Assembly: GCA_016290255.1 (NCBI GenBank)
Contig: JAEETG010000141.1
Span: 1 to 11,679, forward strand
Source of the DNA: Clostridia bacterium
GTDB lineage: Bacteria > Bacillota > Clostridia > Christensenellales > UBA1242
Direction: 5' to 3'
Length of the DNA stretch: 11,679 nucleotides
The number at the start of each line of letters is the position of its first letter. Position 1 is the first letter of the stretch. A model generated the notes under the pieces. That model did no database searches. It was given only the letters and a program-made list of their open reading frames with translations, and was not told where the DNA came from. A program made the position numbers and the translations under genes. Positions 6,442 to 11,679 of this stretch are shown here, in pieces.

Positions 6442-7707
6442 ATGAAACAGGTTAAGACATATGATTGTGGGGTTAGACTTATAAATGAATTTAATTCTTC
6501 AAACAAAACAGTGAATATTTCATTTTCAGTTGCATCTGGTTCGGGTTTTGATTTGCCACAAAAAGAAGGTATTGCACACTATTTTGAACATATGTTTTTT
6601 AAAAGCACAAAAAAGAGAACCACAAAAAATCTTTTACAGGAAATGGATTTTTTGGGTGGTTATAACAATGCCTACACAAGTTATGACAGAACAAGTTATT
6701 ATGGAAAAGTTATAAACGAAGACGCCGAACAGTTTTTTGAAATCTTGAGTGACTGTTTCTTTAATGGAGAATTTAAAGAAGAGGAGATGGAAACAGAAAA
6801 GGGTGTTGTGTGTTCTGAAATAGACAAATATGAAGATGATTTTATGGATTGCAATCAAGATGCTCTTTACAAAGAACTTTTTAAAGGAACAAACTATTCA
6901 CACCCAGTTCTTGGAAGCAAAAGTTCTGTTATGTCTATAACATCAGATGACCTAAAAGAGTATAGAAGGAAAAATAATGGACCAGGGAAATTGATTGTTT
7001 CTGTCTTTGGTGGAATCCCTTTTGAAAAAGCAGATGAGCTTGTTCAAAAATATATTATCCCAAACTATCACACAAAAGAAGAACCTGTGTTTTATAAAAA
7101 TTCTCAAATTAAGTTGCCACCAACAGAGAAAAGAGTTGTGACAACGGAAAAAGATACAAAGCAAGTATATTTTATTGCTTCTAGGCCAACAATTCGTATG
7201 GACAACCCAGATTATATGAAAATACAAATTGCCAGTGCGATTTTTGGTGGCGCCATGAGCTCAAGGCTTTTTGAAAGAATGAGAGAAAAAGAAGGAATTG
7301 TTTATTATGTTGGTTCCTACATAACAACTCTTCCAATGTGTGGAAATCATTTTGTTTCATTTATAACCGAAAGGGGAACGGCAGAAAGAGCAATTAAAGC
7401 ATATTATGATGAAGTTCAAAAAATTATTAATGATGGTTTCACCGAAAAAGAATTTCAAAACGCAATTCATATGTTTAAAACAAATCTTTTAATGAAAGAA
7501 GATGATGTTTCAATTAAATTCGTTAGGGAAGCAACCAATTATTTATATGATGGTTTTGTTGAAGAAACAGAAGACCTTATTGAAAAAGTTTGCAGCATAA
7601 AACTTGATGACCTAAACAAAACATTTATAAATTTATTAAAACAAGAAAGTGCCATTTCTCTTGTATTGAAAGATAAAAATGATTCACTATTAAAATTAAT
7701 AAAATAG
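6442..7707 (+). CDS. Zinc peptidase of family M16 (pitrilysin/MlpA-like)
   Basis: This is an M16 metallopeptidase related to B. subtilis MlpA (YmxG) and mitochondrial processing peptidase. The protein has 421 residues. The inverted zinc motif HxxEH is intact (H46, E49, H50 in AHYFEHM), and the third zinc ligand is E126 in VVCSEIDKYEDD, at the family's usual spacing of about 75 residues. The second, inactive half carries SRLFERMREKEGIVYYVGSY (about 270-290), the substrate-binding Arg/Tyr region of the family. No signal peptide is seen, so it is probably cytosolic. The start is ATG 6442 with AGAGGTG at 6432-6438; reading further upstream would run into the deacetylase gene. It follows the deacetylase as mlpA follows ylxY in B. 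subtilis, and ftsK starts 9 bases after its stop. The natural substrate is unknown. Confidence 0.92.
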   Translation: MKQVKTYDCGVRLINEFNSSNKTVNISFSVASGSGFDLPQKEGIAHYFEHMFFKSTKKRTTKNLLQEMDFLGGYNNAYTSYDRTSYYGKVINEDAEQFFEILSDCFFNGEFKEEEMETEKGVVCSEIDKYEDDFMDCNQDALYKELFKGTNYSHPVLGSKSSVMSITSDDLKEYRRKNNGPGKLIVSVFGGIPFEKADELVQKYIIPNYHTKEEPVFYKNSQIKLPPTEKRVVTTEKDTKQVYFIASRPTIRMDNPDYMKIQIASAIFGGAMSSRLFERMREKEGIVYYVGSYITTLPMCGNHFVSFITERGTAERAIKAYYDEVQKIINDGFTEKEFQNAIHMFKTNLLMKEDDVSIKFVREATNYLYDGFVEETEDLIEKVCSIKLDDLNKTFINLLKQESAISLVLKDKNDSLLKLIK

Positions 7708-7716
7708 GAGTTTATT

Positions 7717-10539
7717 TTGGCTAAATATAATTCTCAAAATTTAAATGAAACAAAAGGATTGAAAACAAAAACAAAGTGGGGGATAAGTTTGTTTGTTATC
7801 TCTCTTGTTTTGTTTATTTTTGTTGCTTTCAATATTATTGTTCCTTTTCATAAATTTATTTTGGGAACATTTGGTTTTTGCATTTATCCAATACTTCTTG
7901 TTGTGATGATGGCTGGAATTCTTCTTATGACAAAAAAGCGATATTACATTGAAAAATTTTATGTGATTGTTGTGACGATACTATTTTTTATTTTGGTTTC
8001 TTTTTTCCAACTTGTTTTAACAAACATAAATGTAACCTTTGGAGAATATGTTTCAAATTGTTATCACAGTGCAAACACTGTTGGTGGTGTTTTGCTTGGA
8101 ATGATAACATTTGCCCTTTATAATGGTTTGGGTCTTGTTGGTTCAATCATTATAGATGTTATTGCAATTATCTTGTGTGTGGCATTCATCATTGACCATT
8201 TCTTTAGGCTTAAGGACTCAAAGACTGTTGCAGAAAGAACAATAACATTTCCTCGCGAGGAAAAAGAGGTTAAAAAGGTTTCAAAGAAATCAAAAGAATT
8301 CAATGTTCTTCAAGAAAAGCCAAAAATAGCAGCGAAAAAACAAAACATTGTTTTAGATGGATTTAGAGAGCAAAATGAAAAGAAAGAATCTTCTCAAGTT
8401 GTGAAAAAGAGTTTACTCGGCAAATCGTCTTATGAAAATGAAGATGACATGGCAATTAGAATTTTTGGGGAAGACTTTGTTAACAGCATAAAAGCAGGAT
8501 CAAGTCCAAAAGAGCCTGAAAAGAAAAATTATAACTTAAACGACCTATACACAAAGAAAGATGAAAAAGCCGAAGTGTTTGCTTTTAATGAGGCAAGAGA
8601 AAACAAGCCAAGCCGTTTTATTCACACAGACAATGATGATTTGCTGACAGCAAAACTTGACATAAATGAAACAATGTTTGCACCAAAAGAAGAACCAAAG
8701 AAGGTTGTTGAGGATAAACCAAAAGTTGTTGAAGAAATTAGGGTGGAAAAGCCAACGGTTCCAGATATTGATGTTAACCCATTTAAAAATGATGATATTG
8801 ACATTGCTGAGGAAGAAGAAAACATTGTTGAAGATGAAACATTTGAGGAAAACACAATTCTAAATTCAACTCAAGAGTTTGAAGATAACTTCCAAGAAAT
8901 TGAAGAAACTCCTGAAATTGAAGAAGAAATGGATGAAGAAGAAGAGGAAGAAAATATTGTTGAACCAGAGCCTCCAAAAGTTAGCAGCCAAACATTTGTT
9001 ACAAAACCATCACCAAAAGAAGAGCCCGTTGAAGAAAAACCAAAAGAAAGAAAAGTTTATGTTCCATATGTTAAACCACCAATTGATTTATTAACAACAA
9101 AAACAACCATTCCTCAAATAAACGAACAAGAATATCAAACAAAGGCACTAACACTTGAACAAACCCTTGAAAGCTTTAAAATTTCTGCAAAAGTTGTTGG
9201 AATCACAAGAGGGCCAGCAGTTACTAGATATGAACTTCAAATGCCAGTTGGAATTCCTGTTAAGAGAATCACACAACACGTTGACGACATAACCATGATG
9301 ATGGAAAGTAGGGCAAGTGTGCGTATTGAAACACCAATCCCTGGAAGAAGTTTGGTTGGAGTTGAAATTCCAAACGATACCATTGCAACAATTGGTCTTC
9401 GTGACATTTTGGAAAGTGCAGCATTTTCTCAAAGTAAAGGAAAATTAACTTTTGCTCTTGGAAAAGATATCACAGGCAGCCCAAAAGTGTGTGATTTGGA
9501 CGCAATGCCACACTTGTTGGTTGCTGGTTCAACAGGAAGTGGAAAAAGTGTTTGCTTAAATGTTTTGCTTATTAGTCTTCTTTATCAACTTGGACCAGAC
9601 GATTTGAAACTTCTTTTGATTGATCCAAAACGTGTTGAATTTGTGTCATATAACTATTTGCCACATATGCTTGTGCCAAGGGCAATAAATGACGCACAGC
9701 AAGCAATTAATGCTCTTGATTGGGCAATTGCCGAAATGATGAGAAGATACACATTATTTGCTGATATGGGGGGAATTCGAAACTTTAAAGAATACAACAG
9801 TTCAGACCCTGTTATTAATGGTGAAGAAGAAAAACTTCCATACATTGTGATCGTGATCGATGAGCTTTCCGACCTTATGATTTTGGCTGGAAGAGATTTG
9901 GAAGAAAAAATTCAAAGGTTAACTCAGCTTGCGCGTGCTGCAGGAATTCATCTTATCATTGCAACACAAAGACCATCTGTTGATGTTATAACTGGAGTTA
10001 TTAAATCAAATCTTCCATCAAGAATTGCTTTTGCTGTAACTGATTTTGCTTCGTCAAAAACAATTTTGGATAAAGGTGGGGCGGACAAACTTTTGGGAAA
10101 AGGTGACATGCTTTATGCACCGCAAAACCTTCCGGAGCCTGTGAGAATCCAGTGCCCATATGTTGACAGCAAAGAGGTTGTTGCAATCGTTAACTTTATT
10201 AAGCAACACAACAACGCAGAATTTGATGATTCAATTGCAGCCTTTATTGCTAAAAACGACAAAACAAATGGAGAAAGAGCAGCTCCTGGAGATGCTCCAG
10301 AGCAAAATGCATGGGACCCACTGCTTCCACAAGCACTTCTTGATTTCATACAAAGTGGAAGTTGTTCTGCATCTATGATTCAAAGAAGACATAGCATTGG
10401 TTTTGTTAGAGCAGGAAGAATTGTGGATCAGATGGAGCAGGCTGGATTTATTTCACCGCCTGATCCATCAAAAAGAACAAGAACTGTTCTTATAACAATG
10501 GAAAAATATAATGAAATCTTTGGGGAAACTGAAGAATAA
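7717..10539 (+). CDS. ftsK: DNA translocase FtsK/SpoIIIE
   Basis: This is a membrane-anchored hexameric ATPase that pumps chromosomal DNA across the closing septum. It has 940 residues. The N-terminus has four or five membrane helices (about 21-42, 48-70, 80-103, 122-163). A long charged linker (about 165-450) follows, very rich in Glu, Lys and Pro. The motor begins near 455 with PPIDLLT and contains the TRGPAVTRYELQ segment, Walker A GSTGSGKS (604-611), Walker B VIVIDELSDLM (711-721) and KTILDKGGADKLLGKGDML. The C-terminal winged-helix gamma domain (about 867-935, QRRHSIGFVRAGRIVDQME) recognises polar DNA sequences that set direction. The start is TTG 7717, with AGGAG at 7706-7710 and 6-base spacing. 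The position before pgsA matches spoIIIE of B. subtilis; no sporulation gene is visible, so a vegetative role is the simpler reading. The family usually has VDSRTILD where this protein has FASSKTILD. Confidence 0.97.
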   Translation: MAKYNSQNLNETKGLKTKTKWGISLFVISLVLFIFVAFNIIVPFHKFILGTFGFCIYPILLVVMMAGILLMTKKRYYIEKFYVIVVTILFFILVSFFQLVLTNINVTFGEYVSNCYHSANTVGGVLLGMITFALYNGLGLVGSIIIDVIAIILCVAFIIDHFFRLKDSKTVAERTITFPREEKEVKKVSKKSKEFNVLQEKPKIAAKKQNIVLDGFREQNEKKESSQVVKKSLLGKSSYENEDDMAIRIFGEDFVNSIKAGSSPKEPEKKNYNLNDLYTKKDEKAEVFAFNEARENKPSRFIHTDNDDLLTAKLDINETMFAPKEEPKKVVEDKPKVVEEIRVEKPTVPDIDVNPFKNDDIDIAEEEENIVEDETFEENTILNSTQEFEDNFQEIEETPEIEEEMDEEEEEENIVEPEPPKVSSQTFVTKPSPKEEPVEEKPKERKVYVPYVKPPIDLLTTKTTIPQINEQEYQTKALTLEQTLESFKISAKVVGITRGPAVTRYELQMPVGIPVKRITQHVDDITMMMESRASVRIETPIPGRSLVGVEIPNDTIATIGLRDILESAAFSQSKGKLTFALGKDITGSPKVCDLDAMPHLLVAGSTGSGKSVCLNVLLISLLYQLGPDDLKLLLIDPKRVEFVSYNYLPHMLVPRAINDAQQAINALDWAIAEMMRRYTLFADMGGIRNFKEYNSSDPVINGEEEKLPYIVIVIDELSDLMILAGRDLEEKIQRLTQLARAAGIHLIIATQRPSVDVITGVIKSNLPSRIAFAVTDFASSKTILDKGGADKLLGKGDMLYAPQNLPEPVRIQCPYVDSKEVVAIVNFIKQHNNAEFDDSIAAFIAKNDKTNGERAAPGDAPEQNAWDPLLPQALLDFIQSGSCSASMIQRRHSIGFVRAGRIVDQMEQAGFISPPDPSKRTRTVLITMEKYNEIFGETEE
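8248..8263. repeat. 16-base perfect palindrome inside ftsK
   Basis: TTTCCTCGCGAGGAAA at 8248-8263 is its own reverse complement, with a GC-rich centre in otherwise AT-rich linker-coding DNA just after the last membrane helix of FtsK. It encodes part of TFPREEK. Any function is unknown. Confidence 0.5.
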
Positions 10540-10549
10540 GGAGAAAATT

Positions 10550-11176
10550 ATGAACACACCAAACAAATTATCTTTAACTAGAATTATTTTAGTGCCATTT
10601 ATGATGTTTTTCTATTTGGCAACATTTTTAGACCCATGGGGGAAAATTGCAGCTGTTGCACTTTTTATTTTAGCAGCACTAACTGATATGCTTGATGGAA
10701 GAATTGCAAGAAAAACAGGGCAGGTTACAAACCTCGGAAAGCTATTAGATCCAATTGCAGATAGGTTACTTTACAACATGGGATTTTTGCTTATCGTGTT
10801 TGATAGAATCATTCCACACCCATATGGAATAATCGCATTTGCAATTTTATTATTTAGAGACTTTATTATTGATGGAGTAAGGCAAATTGCTGCCAGCAAA
10901 GGAGTTGTTGTTCAGGCATTTTGGTCTGGAAAAATTAAGGCAATACTTCACGATATTCACATTCCAATGTTTATGATTTTGGCGGCAACAAGAACATTTG
11001 AGGGTGCTTTCTGGGGCGTTTTCAACGAAGTTTTGTTCTACACAGCACTAGTTGTTTTGGCTGCAGCAACAATTGTGACAATTTGGTCAATCTGTGACTA
11101 CACCCTTAGAACAAAAGGTGTTCTATTTGATAAAAATGAAAAAAACGAAGAAAAAGTAGAAAAAGATGAAAAGTAA
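10550..11176 (+). CDS. pgsA: CDP-diacylglycerol-glycerol-3-phosphate 3-phosphatidyltransferase
   Basis: PgsA joins CDP-diacylglycerol and glycerol 3-phosphate to give phosphatidylglycerophosphate, the committed step to phosphatidylglycerol and cardiolipin, in the cytoplasmic membrane. The 208-residue protein has the complete CDP-alcohol phosphotransferase signature: D46, D49, G50, A53, R54, G63, D67 and D71 (TDMLDGRIAR ... GKLLDPIAD). Hydrophobic helices surround it, and the N-terminus NTPNKLSLTRIILVP is typical. The hydrophilic tail (about 190-208) is rich in Lys and Glu, longer than needed for catalysis. The start is ATG 10550: AAGGAG at 10538-10543 overlaps the ftsK stop and has 6-base spacing, while an in-frame ATG at 10511 lies inside ftsK without a ribosome binding site. 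Its last 11 bases overlap the next gene. pgsA-cinA(-recA) is a standard Firmicute order. Confidence 0.96.
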   Translation: MNTPNKLSLTRIILVPFMMFFYLATFLDPWGKIAAVALFILAALTDMLDGRIARKTGQVTNLGKLLDPIADRLLYNMGFLLIVFDRIIPHPYGIIAFAILLFRDFIIDGVRQIAASKGVVVQAFWSGKIKAILHDIHIPMFMILAATRTFEGAFWGVFNEVLFYTALVVLAAATIVTIWSICDYTLRTKGVLFDKNEKNEEKVEKDEK

Positions 11177-11679
11177 TATTATAGCACTAAAGACACAGGA
11201 AACAGAGCAGGATTTTAGTGTTTTGATTGAACCAAGAATCATTCAAAAGTTTGCTCAGGTTGGCGTTGAGATAACAAAAACAATAACATTTAATTCCATT
11301 AATGAAATGGAAAAGAGTATGTTTTATTTGCTGGAACCATGTTCCATTGTTTTTGTTGATTTCTCTTGTGCCGGATTTGAGCTTATCATAAAAGAAATTA
11401 ACAAGTTTTATGCTGTTAAACAAAATGATTTTAATGGCGGAAAATATTGGCATGATGAAGTTAACAAAAGATTTTGCATCTTGTTTAATATTGAAAATGT
11501 TGGTTTCATTAATCATATCGACGACAAATTCCTAAAAACGCTGCTTGCGCCAACAAAATATCTTAGTGTTATAAAAACATATGGAATAAGTGACGGCGAA
11601 ATTAAAAAAGCCTTGCAAGTGATTAACAACCCACATAATTTTGAATATTATGTGACATCAAATTTTTTGGATTGCGAAA
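11166..11679 (+). CDS. Divergent CinA-like protein, N-terminal part (3' end outside window)
   Basis: An open frame of 171 codons runs to the window end, starting at ATG 11166 inside the last codons of pgsA. The N-terminus MKSNIIALKT resembles the CinA start (MKAEIIAIGTELLLGQ in B. subtilis, from memory). The following helix and strand IIQKFAQVGVEITKTITF match the CinA pattern L...G..V.....V. Near the end SVIKTYGISDGEIKKAL fits the CinA segment with FGIGES..E....L, at about the right distance from the start. But the GTELL.G motif, the GG.GPT.DD nucleotide/metal-binding loop and the PGxP.EM motif are absent or unrecognisable, so this would be a CinA relative without the usual MoCF-domain chemistry. 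Its position after pgsA is the standard cinA place. There is no good ribosome binding site (only AAAAAG), suggesting coupling to pgsA. It could instead be an unrelated protein in that place. Confidence 0.5.
   Translation, partial: MKSNIIALKTQETEQDFSVLIEPRIIQKFAQVGVEITKTITFNSINEMEKSMFYLLEPCSIVFVDFSCAGFELIIKEINKFYAVKQNDFNGGKYWHDEVNKRFCILFNIENVGFINHIDDKFLKTLLAPTKYLSVIKTYGISDGEIKKALQVINNPHNFEYYVTSNFLDCE

Noticed and set aside
8622..8977. Minus-strand open frames rich in Ser/Phe and Leu/Gln opposite the ftsK linker
   Set aside because: They are shadows of the Glu/Lys-rich repeats (GAA/AAA codons read in reverse), without ribosome binding sites or domains.
10282..10303. GC-rich hairpin in ftsK: CTGGAG (10286-10291) with CTCCAG (10295-10300), extended by GCT/AGC
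   Set aside because: No T run follows and it lies inside the coding sequence between motor and gamma domain; most likely a by-product of codons for Ala-Pro-Gly and Ala-Pro-Glu.
11187..11516. A 109-codon open frame on the minus strand
   Set aside because: It is antisense to the CinA-like gene, has no recognisable domain, and the + strand frame has better family resemblance and operon context.
1..11679. Possibility of a reassigned code (TGA = Trp) given the low GC content
   Set aside because: TGA ends secD exactly at the secF start and ends the deacetylase before a promoter, and Trp is encoded by TGG at conserved sites.
1..11679. Search by eye for CRISPR arrays, tRNA/rRNA genes, transposases, toxin-antitoxin pairs or a defence island
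   Set aside because: Genes are packed and housekeeping throughout; gaps are 119 bases or less and are accounted for by promoters, terminators and one leader.

Overview
The window is a compact, AT-rich bacterial chromosome segment with every gene on the + strand. It looks like an uncultured member of the Bacillota (Firmicutes), probably Clostridia-like. The grounds are separate secD and secF genes (Bacillus fuses them), strong AGGAG-type ribosome binding sites with mixed ATG/GTG/TTG starts, and a gene order rpsO - ylxY-like deacetylase - M16 peptidase - ftsK/spoIIIE - pgsA - cinA-like that is a condensed version of the Bacillus subtilis rpsO-to-recA region. All three stop codons are used, TGA ends two genes and TGG encodes Trp, so the standard bacterial code applies.

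Layout. Bases 1-1662 hold the end of secD and all of secF (protein export motor), overlapping by 4 bases and closed by a hairpin terminator. Bases 1677-5237 hold recJ (single-strand DNA exonuclease) and, 12 bases later, a HemZ-like radical SAM protein. A new transcription unit starts near 5243 with a sigma-A-type promoter, a structured leader, rpsO (ribosomal protein S15) and a strong terminator. An apparently leaderless YlxY-like polysaccharide deacetylase homologue follows (5676-6395). Then a promoter with an extended -10 drives M16 peptidase, ftsK/spoIIIE (DNA translocase), pgsA (phosphatidylglycerophosphate synthase) and a divergent cinA-like gene cut by the window end, a tightly packed probable operon.

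The content is housekeeping: export, recombination/repair, translation, envelope, chromosome segregation and phospholipid synthesis. I see no mobile element, CRISPR array, tRNA, rRNA, toxin-antitoxin or defence system, and no clear new multi-gene system. What stands out is loss of canonical catalytic residues in several otherwise recognisable proteins: SecF Asp to Asn at the proton-relay position, a HemZ-like protein without GGGTP, a deacetylase homologue without the Asp-Asp motif, and a CinA-like protein without its nucleotide-binding motifs. Three regulatory arrangements also stand out: a possible pseudoknot over the rpsO ribosome binding site, a promoter embedded in a terminator tail giving a leaderless mRNA, and a perfect AT-only inverted repeat around a -10 element. 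There is no stretch over 300 bases without a gene; the longest gap (5238-5356) is the rpsO promoter and leader.
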